From: Flavobacterium sp. N502536
GTDB lineage: Bacteria > Bacteroidota > Bacteroidia > Flavobacteriales > Flavobacteriaceae
Direction: 5' to 3'
DNA: 64,000 bases
NCBI RefSeq assembly: GCF_025947345.1
Contig: NZ_CP110011.1
Span: forward strand, 3,968,001 to 4,032,000
In this document: positions 45,044 to 54,394 of the stretch, one piece after another
How positions within the stretch are numbered: position 1 is the stretch's first letter
Layout of the letters: each line of letters starts with the position of its first letter
Notes under the pieces: generated by a model
Database searches by the model: none
What the model was told of the DNA's origin: nothing
What the model saw: the letters and a program-made list of their open reading frames with translations, nothing else
Program-made: the position numbers and the translations under genes

Positions 45044-45463
45044 ATGAAATTTACAAGAAACGCAAATGCAAACTGGAAAGGTACAGGAATGGAAGGAAAA
45101 GGAACCATTACTACACAAAGTACTACTTTAAACAATGCTCAACTCTCTTTTAAAACCCGTTTTGCTGAGGGAGTAGGAACTAACCCTGAAGAATTGATCG
45201 CTGCTGCACATGCAGGATGTTTTACAATGCAATTAAGCTTTTTATTATCGGAGGCAGGTTTTGTTACCGAAGATCTTAATACGACTGCCAAAGTAACTTT
45301 TGAAGACGGTACAATCACCTTAATTACTCTTGAACTTACAGGAGCCGTTCCGGGAATTACAACAGAAAATTTTGAAGCAACAGCTCAAAAAGCAAAAGAG
45401 ATTTGTCCAATTTCAAAATTACTGAACACAGAAATTGCTTTAAACGTGTCTTTACTGTCTTAA
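45044..45463 (+). CDS. OsmC family peroxidase
   Basis: A 139-residue OsmC/Ohr-type thiol peroxidase that reduces organic hydroperoxides. The two redox cysteines are Cys59 in AAAHAGCFTM and Cys121 in AKEICPISK; the Ile after AHAGCF and GVGTNPEELI fit the OsmC subgroup. ATG 45044 gives the usual MKFTRNANANW start; an upstream in-frame start at 45020 adds eight unlikely residues. Its own promoter is visible. The OxyR-type regulator 1.5 kb downstream is a plausible controller. Confidence 0.92.
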   Translation: MKFTRNANANWKGTGMEGKGTITTQSTTLNNAQLSFKTRFAEGVGTNPEELIAAAHAGCFTMQLSFLLSEAGFVTEDLNTTAKVTFEDGTITLITLELTGAVPGITTENFEATAQKAKEICPISKLLNTEIALNVSLLS

Positions 45464-45498
45464 AAATAACTATTAGTGTAGTTTCTAACATTATATTA

Positions 45499-45635
45499 AA
45501 CACATAGAAACATAGAATTTAGGAGTAACAGAGCATGTTAAAAAGAAATAAATTTCTCCCACAAAGAATACTCTGTGTCTTAAAAATAAGTGAAACGTCT
45601 TTTTTGAAAGTACAAAATCTATGTTCCTATGTGTT
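45499..45635. repeat. Long-range inverted repeat in an intergenic region
   Basis: AACACATAGAAACATAGA (from 45499) has its near-complement TCTATGTTCCTATGTGTT ending at 45635, two differences by eye. The arms enclose about 95 bases with further CTCTGTGTCTT text. It separates the OsmC and hydrolase genes and may be a dispersed element or a stem-loop in a joint transcript. Confidence 0.6.
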
Positions 45636-45699
45636 AGAATTAATTACACCTAAATTGATTATTTAAATCTAACAAACAACATCTTAAAAAATAAAAAAA

Positions 45700-46497
45700 A
45701 TGAAAACAATTAATTTAAAAAGACAATTGAATCGTGTATTCATGTCTGCGGCTTTAATTTTAACTTTTTTAGTGTCAACAATTTCAGTTGCGCAAACAGC
45801 GCCAACAAAAATTAAAAATGTAGTGTTGGTTCACGGAGCATTTGCCGATGGTTCCGGATGGAGAAATTTATACGACGTACTTTCAAAAAAGGGTTATAAA
45901 GTAACGATTGTTCAAAATCCGTTAAGTTCGCTTGAAGATGATGTAGCAGCAACCAATGTGGTATTAGACAATCAGGACGGCCCAACGATTCTGGTAGGAC
46001 ATTCCTGGGGAGGTGCTGTAATTACACAGGCTGGTAACCATCCGAATGTGGTTGGATTGGTATATGTGGCAGCTTTTCAGCCGGACAACGGAGAATCGGC
46101 TTTACAATGGTTGCAAACAGCTCCTCCTGCTCCCGAAAATGGTGTGCTGCCTCCAAATGATAAAGGAATAGTGTATTATGATGAGGCTAAGTTTCATGCC
46201 GGATTCTGTGCAGACATCAGTAAAGAAGAAGCGGCTTTTATGTATGCCTCACAAGGAGCTTTTTACGCAAAAGGTTTTATAACACCAATCACTAAAGCAG
46301 CATGGAAAGATAAACCGGCCTATGCAGTAATTGCGACACAGGACAAAAGTATCGACCCATCTATTCAGCGTGCGATGTACAAACGCTCCAAAACTAAAGC
46401 GACTGAAGTAAAAGGAAGCCACTGTGTTTTCATGTCACAGCCAGTAGCCGTTGCCAATGTAATAATTGGTGCTGCTAAAGATCTAAGCGGAAAATAA
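45700..46497 (+). CDS. Secreted alpha/beta hydrolase
   Basis: A 265-residue alpha/beta hydrolase with a signal peptide (about 1-31, SVAQ). The oxyanion motif VHGAFADGSGW starts at residue 44, the nucleophile elbow GHSWGG has Ser102, and the catalytic His is in VKGSHCVFMSQP. Relatives are annotated as esterases or chloroperoxidase-like hydrolases of the periplasm. It follows the OsmC gene and ends at a terminator; the neighbourhood suggests a stress link but the substrate is unknown. Confidence 0.88.
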   Translation: MKTINLKRQLNRVFMSAALILTFLVSTISVAQTAPTKIKNVVLVHGAFADGSGWRNLYDVLSKKGYKVTIVQNPLSSLEDDVAATNVVLDNQDGPTILVGHSWGGAVITQAGNHPNVVGLVYVAAFQPDNGESALQWLQTAPPAPENGVLPPNDKGIVYYDEAKFHAGFCADISKEEAAFMYASQGAFYAKGFITPITKAAWKDKPAYAVIATQDKSIDPSIQRAMYKRSKTKATEVKGSHCVFMSQPVAVANVIIGAAKDLSGK

Positions 46498-46520
46498 TTA
46501 CAACATTCTTTATGAATACA

Positions 46521-46558
46521 AAAAAGCCAAAGTACTGCAAGGTATTTTGGCTTTTTTT
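46521..46558. terminator. Bidirectional terminator between hydrolase and oxyR
   Basis: AAAAAGCCAAA pairs with TTTGGCTTTTT around a short stem-loop (with GTAC/GTAT near the apex), flanked by A and T runs, between convergent genes. Confidence 0.8.
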
Positions 46559-46579
46559 GTATGGATTACTGTTAGCTAT

Positions 46580-47545
46580 TTAGCGAGTAGTAGCTTTAAT
46601 AAAATACGGAGAGTCGTTCCATCTTATTTTGCGGTAAGCAAAGTTTTGCTGTAACGATTCCGGCAGGCAATTCCAGATCGCCTCATTCATTTTTTCCAGT
46701 AATAACTTTTTAGAAAAGGTGTCCGACACCACTAGACTTATCTCGCGTACCGGTTTGGGGTCTTTAAAATGTTTGAAAAGCCCGGTTTCGGCATCATTAA
46801 TCATTGAAAGTTCAGGAATTATGGCAAAACCTAATTCGGCTCGTACCAGATTCTTTAGAGTTTCAATCGAGCTGATGTCATAACTGAACTGCTCTTTTAT
46901 TTTGCCCGTACTTTTAATATCGCAAATATCCAGAAGCTGGGCATTGTAACAATATTCGTTTTGCAGCAAAAGCAATTCGGCACGGTCTGAGGGCTGTAAT
47001 TCGTAGTGAGTTGCTGTAGCCATTGGATGTACTGTATTCAAATAGGCTACAAACGGTTCCTTAAAAACAGGATGTTCAATCAAATGCGGATTTCCGGTAG
47101 GGGTAGCCATTATGGCCACGTCAAGAACTCCCGTCATAACATCATTCATCAATTGGCCTGTATTCGCTTCTTTTATAATGAATTGCATTTTGGGAGTGGC
47201 TTTTTTCATCGCCTGAATAAACAGTGGAATCAGGTAAGGAGACAAAGTTGAGATGATACCAATTTTGACTTCGCCCTCCAGTTTATTTTTCTCATTCACC
47301 ACAAAATCCCTGATTTCGTCAGCTTCGCGAAGTATTTTTCTGGCACGGTTTATAATTTCAGTTCCCAAAACGGTGGGAGTTAAAGGCACTTTGTTCCGAT
47401 CGAAAATTTTAATTCCAATTTCTTCTTCCAGATTTTTTAACTGAATCGTCAGTCCGGGTTGTGATACCATACAAACTTCTGCAGCTCTGGCAAAATGGCG
47501 CTCGTCGTCTAGTGCTACAATATATTTTAACTGTTGAATTGTCAT
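46580..47545 (-). CDS. oxyR: OxyR-type LysR family peroxide sensor
   Basis: A 321-residue LysR-type regulator: winged helix in residues 1-60 (HFARAAEVCMVSQPGLTIQLKNLE) and effector domain with Cys199 and Cys208 (EYCYNAQLLDICDI). These two cysteines have the same numbers and C-x8-C spacing as the peroxide-sensing disulfide pair of E. coli OxyR, which makes OxyR a firm call. It probably controls peroxide defence genes; OsmC nearby and the divergent DM13 gene are candidates. It is transcribed alone. Confidence 0.93.
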   Translation of the reverse strand: MTIQQLKYIVALDDERHFARAAEVCMVSQPGLTIQLKNLEEEIGIKIFDRNKVPLTPTVLGTEIINRARKILREADEIRDFVVNEKNKLEGEVKIGIISTLSPYLIPLFIQAMKKATPKMQFIIKEANTGQLMNDVMTGVLDVAIMATPTGNPHLIEHPVFKEPFVAYLNTVHPMATATHYELQPSDRAELLLLQNEYCYNAQLLDICDIKSTGKIKEQFSYDISSIETLKNLVRAELGFAIIPELSMINDAETGLFKHFKDPKPVREISLVVSDTFSKKLLLEKMNEAIWNCLPESLQQNFAYRKIRWNDSPYFIKATTR

Positions 47546-47752
47546 TTGGATTTGTATAATGGATATAAAGGTAAAAAAATATCACAGTATAACATCAAAT
47601 TACACGATGCAGGCACTTTTACTTTTCAGTTGATAAAAGGAGTGGGGAATGAGCAACGACGGACAAAAGACCGAAAATTTGCAGGATATGTAAACTAGCC
47701 GACATTAACAAAAGGAGAGAGTGAGTAAATTCGATTTCTTAAACGATACAAA

Positions 47753-48181
47753 ATGAGAAAGATACTTACTGTGATTACTATTTTTATGTTTTTTGGTTGT
47801 GAATCAGAAGGGGAATTAACGCGTGAGAAAATTGGTTCAGGACAGGTTTCTTCAGAAGCGACCTTACGGTTTATGGGAATTTTTGAACCCGAGGCAGGCA
47901 ACAAAGTTACGGGTACCGCTAATATCTATAAAGAGGGAGATCATTACAAATTGTCTTTGAAGGATTTTAGTATTTCGAGTGGCCCCGATCTTAAAGTTTA
48001 TCTTTCTAAAACCAACAGACCGGACAGTTTTATAAACCTTGGGAGCCTGGGATCCGGAACTTCACAAACCTACACCGTTCCTGAAGGAGTCAGTTTTGCA
48101 ACTTATCCCTATGTATTAATTCATTGTCAGCAATTCAATCACCTTTTTGCCACTGCTGCTTTAAAATCCAACTCATTATGA
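47753..48181 (+). CDS. DM13 domain lipoprotein
   Basis: A 142-residue protein with signal peptide and lipobox-like FFGC (Cys16). The rest is a DM13 domain: FEPEAGNKVTGTANIYKEG, GPDLKVYLSKTNRPDSFINLGSL and YVLIHCQQFNHLFATAAL. In DM13 the conserved Cys near the C terminus (here in IHCQQF) is proposed to take part in redox or electron transfer. Its stop codon overlaps the ATG of the next gene (ATGA), so the two are translationally coupled. It is divergent from oxyR. Confidence 0.87.
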   Translation: MRKILTVITIFMFFGCESEGELTREKIGSGQVSSEATLRFMGIFEPEAGNKVTGTANIYKEGDHYKLSLKDFSISSGPDLKVYLSKTNRPDSFINLGSLGSGTSQTYTVPEGVSFATYPYVLIHCQQFNHLFATAALKSNSL

Positions 48182-49080
48182 AAATTAAATTTTTAATTGT
48201 TTTAGCCTCGTTCTTTGTGTTTAATCCTGCCAGAGCACAAGGCTGTAGTGATGCCGGTATTTGCAGTATCGGTAGCGCGGTTAACGAAACTGACAAGAAG
48301 AAAAACAACAGTATTGAATTTGCTACTATCGTGGGTAAAGGAGATGCCGATGTGAAGTATGTGTCGGGCTATATTGGCTACAGCCGAATTTTTAATGAAA
48401 AATGGTCTGCCAATGCAAAAGTAACATCCTCCTATGCAAATGGAAGTTTTGGAAGCAGAGGCTCGGTTGGAGATGCCTTTTTAACCGCAAACTATCGGCC
48501 GGTTATGTGGGGGGCGTACCAATGGAGTTTTACTTCGGGGGTTAAAATTCCCTTTAATCAAAGTAATCTTAAAATAAACGATCACCCGCTTCCAATGGAT
48601 TATCAGAGCAGTCTTGGAACTTTTGATTTTTTGGGAAGTGTTAACCTAAACTACAAAAACTGGGATTTTAATTATGCCGTGCAACTACCTGTAATTAACA
48701 TAAATGCAAATTCGTATTTCAGCGAATACTCAGGTATAGCTGATTTTGTGACCACCAATTTATTTGAAAGAAAACCGGATATGCTTTTACGCGGAACCTA
48801 CACGATCACTACATCCAATCATAAGTTTTCGTTCAAGCCCAATTTGCTTTTGATTTACCATTTAGGAGAAGACACCTACGAAGATATTTATGGACAAAGA
48901 AAAAATATTGCAGGTTCTGAAGGACTTACGGTTAACGGGAATCTTATTGCGGGATATCATTTTGCGTCTGGAAGTAGTATTGAAATTTCGGTCGCGACGC
49001 CTTTTGTGGTGCGGGAAGTCAGACCAGACGGACTGACCAGAGCATGGACAGCAGGGTTGAGTTATAAAATGTGGTTTTAG
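48178..49080 (+). CDS. Outer membrane protein coupled to the DM13 lipoprotein
   Basis: A 300-residue exported protein with signal peptide (1-20, ARAQ) and a Cys pair just after it (GCSDAGICSIG). The rest is amphipathic beta strands rich in Tyr, Trp and Phe and ends in KMWF, the aromatic C terminus of an outer-membrane barrel. The start is the ATG inside the ATGA overlap with the DM13 gene. The pairing suggests that the two proteins work together at the outer membrane, perhaps in metal or electron handling; no substrate can be assigned. Confidence 0.8.
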   Translation: MKIKFLIVLASFFVFNPARAQGCSDAGICSIGSAVNETDKKKNNSIEFATIVGKGDADVKYVSGYIGYSRIFNEKWSANAKVTSSYANGSFGSRGSVGDAFLTANYRPVMWGAYQWSFTSGVKIPFNQSNLKINDHPLPMDYQSSLGTFDFLGSVNLNYKNWDFNYAVQLPVININANSYFSEYSGIADFVTTNLFERKPDMLLRGTYTITTSNHKFSFKPNLLLIYHLGEDTYEDIYGQRKNIAGSEGLTVNGNLIAGYHFASGSSIEISVATPFVVREVRPDGLTRAWTAGLSYKMWF

Positions 49081-49206
49081 AAGAATTTTGGACGGTGACT
49101 GAAGTATAAATAGGCTTAGAATATCAAGTACAGTAAAGAAATTTATTGTGTTAAATAAGTAACGCAAATTTTTTCTTACATCAATTTTAATTATTTTGCG
49201 CAGACC

Positions 49207-49341
49207 ATGATCAGATGGACTGAAAAAGAACTATTCCTGTTCTTTGGCAAATATGCTTCTAAGCAGGAGGAATACTTATACTTTCAACTGATGTGGAATA
49301 AAATATATACCCATTACTTTAAATGCCGAAATCAAAAATGA
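49207..49341 (+). CDS. Possible small protein overlapping the M16 peptidase start
   Basis: A 44-codon frame (MIRWTEKELFLFFGKYASKQ...) ends inside the first codons of the M16 peptidase gene. Its composition is protein-like (Trp, Tyr, charged residues) and it precedes the peptidase closely, so it could be a coupled leader peptide. It may equally be chance. Confidence 0.25.
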   Translation: MIRWTEKELFLFFGKYASKQEEYLYFQLMWNKIYTHYFKCRNQK

Positions 49342-52160
49342 TGAAATCTGTACACGCTCAACTTTTACACTTACTGTTATTATTTATTGGAGTTGCTTCC
49401 ATAAATGCTCAAAACTACAAACCTACTGATGTCTTAATTGGAAATAAAACTCTTAAAAAAGGAGTATTATCCAATGGCATGACGTATTATATTTATCCAA
49501 CAGCGGTAAATAAAAACACAGCAAGTTATTATATTATTCAAAACGTAGGCTCTGTTTTAGAGAATGACAATCAGAAAGGATTGGCACATTTTCTGGAGCA
49601 CATGGCTTTCAACGGAACTAAAAATTTTCCCGGAAAAGGAATCTTGACGACTCTGGAAAAACAGGGAGCTGTTTTTGGAAATAATATAAATGCGTACACC
49701 AGTTTTGATGAGACGGTTTATAATTTTGACAATATTCCATCAACAGATCCTAAAGTCATTGATACTGCCTTGCTGATTTTGCACGATTGGTCGCATTCAT
49801 TACTGTTAACCAATGAGGAAATTGATGCCGAACGCGGTATTATTGTTGAAGAATGGAGAACCAGGCAAAACGCATCAACTCGCATTTCTAATTTATTCAA
49901 TCCTTATTTGTACAACCATTCGCTGTATGCAAAGCGTACTCCTATTGGGGATATGGATATTGTAAAACATTTTGATTACGCTTTGTTACGAGATTTTTAC
50001 AAAGAATGGTACCGTCCCGATTTGCAGGCAATTGCAGTTGTTGGGGATGTGAATGCGGAAGAAATTGAGCAAAAAATAAAAACGTTATTTGCGGATATTC
50101 CGAAAGCTAAAAACCCGAAAAAGCGTTTTGACGTTGCGATTCCGGATCATGAGGAACCTTTTTTTAAGTTAGCCATCGATAAAGAAATAACGAGTTCGGG
50201 TATATCTTTTAAAATCATTCAAAATGGCGCTTTTAAGAGTCAGACTTTTGCCGATCTACAGCAGTTGATCACAAGAGTAATGGCATTTTCAATGCTCAAT
50301 GACAGATTGAATGAATTAGCACAGAAAGAAAATTGCCCGTTTAAAAATGCGGAAGTTTACTATTCCGATTTTACAAGAGTGAACGATGTCATGGGAATGG
50401 AAATTGCTCCAAAACCGAATAAACAGGCAGAAGCTTTAACTGCTGTCATGGATGAGTTTATACGTGCCGGAAAATTTGGTTTTTCGGAAGGTGAAATTCA
50501 AAGAACCATAACCGCCATTATTTCTTATTTTGAAAACTATATCATATCAGAGAAAGAAATTTCACATAACAGTATTATCAATAGTATAAAATCAGAATTT
50601 CTCTCACACCAACTGGCTACAGATTCTAAGAGTAAGTTTGAGATGATAAAAGTTATTCTGAAAAATATCGATTCAAAAGCTTTTCAGGCCGAATTAACTC
50701 GTGGATATACGACAAAGAACAGAGTAGTGACCGTTGAAGGCATGGAAAATGAAACCAATCTAACCAAGGAGAGCGCGTTTGCCATTATTGCCAAATCAGA
50801 AAACAATCCTGATTTAAAGCCTTATGAAGACAGCTTTAATGGTAAATCACTGCTGACTGATGTAACGATTGTTCCGGGAAAAATTACGACTGAAAAGGAA
50901 AGTAAAGAAATCGGTGCTACCGCCTATACTTTGAGCAATGGTGTAAAAGTACATTACAAATTTGCAAATAAGAATGTAAATGATGTGCAGCTGCTTGCGG
51001 AAAGTTTCGGGGGATCATCTTTATATGGTCCAAAAGATTTACCATCGATATTTGCACTGAATGGTTTGGCAGATGCTTCAGGTGCGGGAGCATTCTCTAG
51101 TATCGATCTGGAAAAAATCCTGGCGGGAAAGGTTGTCGGTACTGGAGTAAGTGTGGGAGATTTAAGCGAAACGGTTTCAGGAAGCGCTAAAGTAAAGGAC
51201 CTCGAAGTAATGCTGCAATTGGTACACTTGCGTTTTGTAAAACCTCGTTTTGACAAGGAAATTTTTGATATTAAGAAGTTAAATCTTCAAAATTATCTCG
51301 AAAACAAAGACAAGGACATCAATGGAAAAATGACCGATAGTATTAATGCAATTGTTTATGGGAAAAATAATCCCAGAATAAGAGTTTTGGACCAGCAGTT
51401 TATTGATGATTTGTCTTTTGAAAGAATAAAAGCAATCTATAAAGAACGGTTTTGTGATGTTTCTAACTTTGAGTTTTTTATCGTAGGCGACGTAACACCC
51501 GAAGTTTTGAAACCGTTATTAGAAAAGTACATCGCCAGTATTCCCGGTATAAAAAGAGAAGAAACATTCAAAGACAAAACACCGGTATGGAATTCCAATA
51601 AAATTAACAGAGAGGTTTTAATTAAAATGGAAAACGTCAAAAGTACGGTTAACATTCAGTTTGAAAGCGATTTTAAATACACTTCCAAAAATGCTGTTTT
51701 GACCGATATGCTTAGCGATATTCTGACTTTACGCTATACCGAGAGCCTTAGAGAAAAAGAAGGAGGAACTTATGGTGTGCAGGTCAGTGCAGCCGCTTCG
51801 AGATTTCCAAAAAACACGGTTGCTCTATCGATAAATTTTGATTCAGATCCGGTCAAAGTGAACAGTTTGCTTCCTATAGTTTACGACGAAATTAACAAAA
51901 TTAAAAAAGGTATTTTGGTAAAAGAAGACCTTGCGAAAACCAAAAGCAATTACCTGAAATCGCGGGAAGACAGCAAAAACTTCAACAGCTATAGTTTAAG
52001 TTTAGTATACAATTTTTTTGAGTACAATATCAACATGGAGGATCCTGCAACTTATGTAGATATTGTAAATAGCATCACTGAAAAAGACATTCAGGAGTTT
52101 GCTAATGCATTTTTAAACAAAGCCAAATCCTACGAAATTGTTTTTAAACCATTGCAATAA
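49323..52160 (+). CDS. M16 family zinc peptidase (pitrilysin-like)
   Basis: A 945-residue exported protein (signal peptide ending about residue 29, SINAQ) with two M16 halves. The first is catalytic: inverted zinc motif HFLEH (His89, Glu92, His93) and the third ligand Glu170 in IDAERGIIVEE, 76 residues after His93 as in pitrilysins. The second half (from about residue 530) lacks the motif and serves as the non-catalytic partner, with the conserved LREKEGGTYGVQVSA segment. Such enzymes degrade peptides in the periplasm. Single gene. Confidence 0.93.
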   Translation: MPKSKMMKSVHAQLLHLLLLFIGVASINAQNYKPTDVLIGNKTLKKGVLSNGMTYYIYPTAVNKNTASYYIIQNVGSVLENDNQKGLAHFLEHMAFNGTKNFPGKGILTTLEKQGAVFGNNINAYTSFDETVYNFDNIPSTDPKVIDTALLILHDWSHSLLLTNEEIDAERGIIVEEWRTRQNASTRISNLFNPYLYNHSLYAKRTPIGDMDIVKHFDYALLRDFYKEWYRPDLQAIAVVGDVNAEEIEQKIKTLFADIPKAKNPKKRFDVAIPDHEEPFFKLAIDKEITSSGISFKIIQNGAFKSQTFADLQQLITRVMAFSMLNDRLNELAQKENCPFKNAEVYYSDFTRVNDVMGMEIAPKPNKQAEALTAVMDEFIRAGKFGFSEGEIQRTITAIISYFENYIISEKEISHNSIINSIKSEFLSHQLATDSKSKFEMIKVILKNIDSKAFQAELTRGYTTKNRVVTVEGMENETNLTKESAFAIIAKSENNPDLKPYEDSFNGKSLLTDVTIVPGKITTEKESKEIGATAYTLSNGVKVHYKFANKNVNDVQLLAESFGGSSLYGPKDLPSIFALNGLADASGAGAFSSIDLEKILAGKVVGTGVSVGDLSETVSGSAKVKDLEVMLQLVHLRFVKPRFDKEIFDIKKLNLQNYLENKDKDINGKMTDSINAIVYGKNNPRIRVLDQQFIDDLSFERIKAIYKERFCDVSNFEFFIVGDVTPEVLKPLLEKYIASIPGIKREETFKDKTPVWNSNKINREVLIKMENVKSTVNIQFESDFKYTSKNAVLTDMLSDILTLRYTESLREKEGGTYGVQVSAAASRFPKNTVALSINFDSDPVKVNSLLPIVYDEINKIKKGILVKEDLAKTKSNYLKSREDSKNFNSYSLSLVYNFFEYNINMEDPATYVDIVNSITEKDIQEFANAFLNKAKSYEIVFKPLQ

Positions 52161-52196
52161 TCGGTGAAGTCCTGCGCATAACAATTAACAAGATCA

Positions 52197-52366
52197 TATA
52201 AAATCTGCTCAATCTGCAAGATCTGCGAGAAAAAAGATATGCCGAAGTGCTGGCACAAAGGTTTTTGGCACCAGTAGGTTTAAAAGAGCTCTAAGCAGCG
52301 TAATCAATGAAATTGTATAGAATCTGCCCAATCTGCAAGATCTGCGAGAAAAAAGACATGTTGAAG
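52197..52366. repeat. Two direct repeats of about 51 bp, 119 bp apart
   Basis: An AATCTGC(T/C)CAATCTGCAAG-type string continuing into ATCTGCGAGAAAAAAGA occurs at 52197-52247 and 52316-52366. It resembles the CAGATCTGGCAGAT text in the 33.6-34.0 kb mosaic. The surrounding 251 bases hold no gene. Confidence 0.7.
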
Positions 52367-52411
52367 AGCTAAGCACAGTGTAGTTTATAAATTCTGCGTA
52401 CGAAAAAAGGA

Positions 52412-53212
52412 TTAGGTTAATGAGGTGGGCGAGTAACCAAATTGCTTTTTAAAGGCATGCGAAAAGTGGGAAAGATTTTCAAAACCCACTTCATAGCAAA
52501 CATCAATTGTTTTTTTCTGGTTGTTGGTTAATTGATAGTGCGCCAGCTCCAGTCGTTTTCTCGTGAGCCATTTTTGGGGAGTCGTATTAAAATATTTCCT
52601 GAAATCGCGATTAAAAGTAGAAAGACTTCGTCCGGTTAGATAGCCTATTTTGTCCAGAGACATGTTGAACATAAAGTTACGCTCCATAAAACTGACTAAA
52701 TCAATTTTACCGGGTTCTTCAAAGTTGGCCAGAACATCGTCAATGTTTTTGTCGATGGTTCGAAGAATACTAATGGCTTCTGTAATCTTTAATGCGGCAA
52801 TATTTTCGGGCAGCTCTTTCATATCAAAGTACGGAATTAAAGAGGAAAGACAGCTTTCTAATAAGGGATGATTGTTGTAGTGTTTTATTTCAGAATGTGT
52901 GATTGTTTTTGGTTTGACATCTAGTCCGGCATAAAATTCCCTCAGTTTGGCTGTCGACAAATGCATCACTACGGTTTTGTGTGGCTGACCGTCTTTGGGA
53001 TAGTTTATAATAGTGGCCAATTGATTTCGAGGGATCAGAAAAATATCTCCTTTCTTAAAAACATGAACACCATCTGCCTGTACAATCTTGGTTTCTCCTG
53101 AAATAAACCATACCAGCATGTGCTGATCGAACATGATATCCGATTTAAAAAAGCCATCCGAATAACAAGACAGTTTAATATCCGGGCTTATGTATTTTGC
53201 TTCAAATTCCAT
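52412..53212 (-). CDS. AraC family transcriptional regulator
   Basis: A 266-residue regulator with an N-terminal cupin-like effector domain (VHVFKKGDIFLIPRNQLATI) and a C-terminal double helix-turn-helix (about 165-264): MSLDKIGYLTGRSLSTFNRDFRKYF and TIDVCYEVGFENLSHFSHAFKKQFGYSPTSLT. The adjacent SDR gene on the same strand has two 20-bp tandem repeats in its promoter, the type of site AraC proteins bind, so that gene is the likely target. Confidence 0.93.
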   Translation of the reverse strand: MEFEAKYISPDIKLSCYSDGFFKSDIMFDQHMLVWFISGETKIVQADGVHVFKKGDIFLIPRNQLATIINYPKDGQPHKTVVMHLSTAKLREFYAGLDVKPKTITHSEIKHYNNHPLLESCLSSLIPYFDMKELPENIAALKITEAISILRTIDKNIDDVLANFEEPGKIDLVSFMERNFMFNMSLDKIGYLTGRSLSTFNRDFRKYFNTTPQKWLTRKRLELAHYQLTNNQKKTIDVCYEVGFENLSHFSHAFKKQFGYSPTSLT

Positions 53213-53395
53213 AGAGGGGTACGATTATGTTTTCCGGTCGATTGTAATTCCTTGCTGTGAGGAAACAGACTTTCAAATTTAGTAAAATTATATGGGTAAT
53301 GCTTCTTTACTTTCTTGCCCATTCCTTTTATAAAGAAGTTACCGCTGGTGGATTGCGGTAACTTTTGTTGTTTTTATAAAATGAAGTTTTGTTTT

Positions 53396-54394
53396 TTATA
53401 CTCCGACGTTAAAAGAAATTTGAGTCATTTTTTCGCTGAGATCCCACAAACGTCTGGCGTTATCTTCGTCTAGCGAGTATAATTTTACTCCGGGAGTTAC
53501 AGAAGATTCATAGGCTATTGCGGCTATTTCTACATCCTCACAATACACCCCTCCAATGGAATCCAACAGCGCACTTGTAGCACACCAAACAGTAGTAGCA
53601 GCTCCCTGCGGAATGGTTTTTAAATGGGCAGCGATTTCAGGCAAAATAGTTCCTTCATCATCACAAAAGCCCATTTTTTGAAACAGCTCTAAAGAGGCTT
53701 CGCGGGCCAATTCTGTTCCGTTTATAGATCCTGGATGTAATGAATAAGAGCGCACACCAAACTCTTTTCCACGATTATCTAATTCCAGAGCAAATAAATT
53801 ACTGGCGGTTTTAGATTGCCCGTATGCCTGTAAAGTTTCGTATTCGCTGGAAAGAAAATTAGGATCGTCAAAATTAAAAGGAGCAAACTGATGGCCCTGA
53901 GACGATACCTGAATAACTCTTGCCGATTTGGCTTTTTTCAGTGTAGGCCACAACTGTGCTGTTAATTGAAAATGTGCCAGATAATTGGTTGCCAGCTGTG
54001 ATTCGATCCCCCGATGGTCCCGACGAAACGGAACCCACATGATACCGGCATTATTGATTAGCAAGTGCAACGGTCTGTTGGACAACAGAAATTTTTCGGC
54101 AAAAGCAGTAATAGATTCAGGTTTCATCAGATCCATTACTTCCAATTCTACATTGGGTACACCTGCCAGATTTATTTTTGCTTTTTCAAGATCGCGGGCC
54201 GGTACAATAACGGTTGCTCCTGCCAGGGCAAGAGTTTTGACTGTTTCTAACCCAATTCCGGTATTTCCGCCTGTTACTATGGCAATTTTGCCTGTAAGAT
54301 CAATGCCTTTGATGACATCGTTTGTCGTTGATTTTGCATTAAATCCTGAACCAATTGGTTTTTGCAAAGCTCCCTGATAATTGTTCTGTTTCAT
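53396..54394 (-). CDS. SDR family oxidoreductase
   Basis: A 332-residue classical short-chain dehydrogenase with NAD(P) motif TGGNTGIG (about 41-48), NNAGIM, and the catalytic YGQSK (Tyr and Lys of YxxxK) preceded by the Ser in QVSSQG. It is longer than the usual 250 residues and has the RDHRGIESQLATNYLAHFQLT pattern of retinol-dehydrogenase/WW-domain-oxidoreductase-like SDRs. Substrate unknown. The promoter region carries a tandem operator, and an AraC regulator gene lies 183 bases downstream. Confidence 0.92.
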   Translation of the reverse strand: MKQNNYQGALQKPIGSGFNAKSTTNDVIKGIDLTGKIAIVTGGNTGIGLETVKTLALAGATVIVPARDLEKAKINLAGVPNVELEVMDLMKPESITAFAEKFLLSNRPLHLLINNAGIMWVPFRRDHRGIESQLATNYLAHFQLTAQLWPTLKKAKSARVIQVSSQGHQFAPFNFDDPNFLSSEYETLQAYGQSKTASNLFALELDNRGKEFGVRSYSLHPGSINGTELAREASLELFQKMGFCDDEGTILPEIAAHLKTIPQGAATTVWCATSALLDSIGGVYCEDVEIAAIAYESSVTPGVKLYSLDEDNARRLWDLSEKMTQISFNVGV

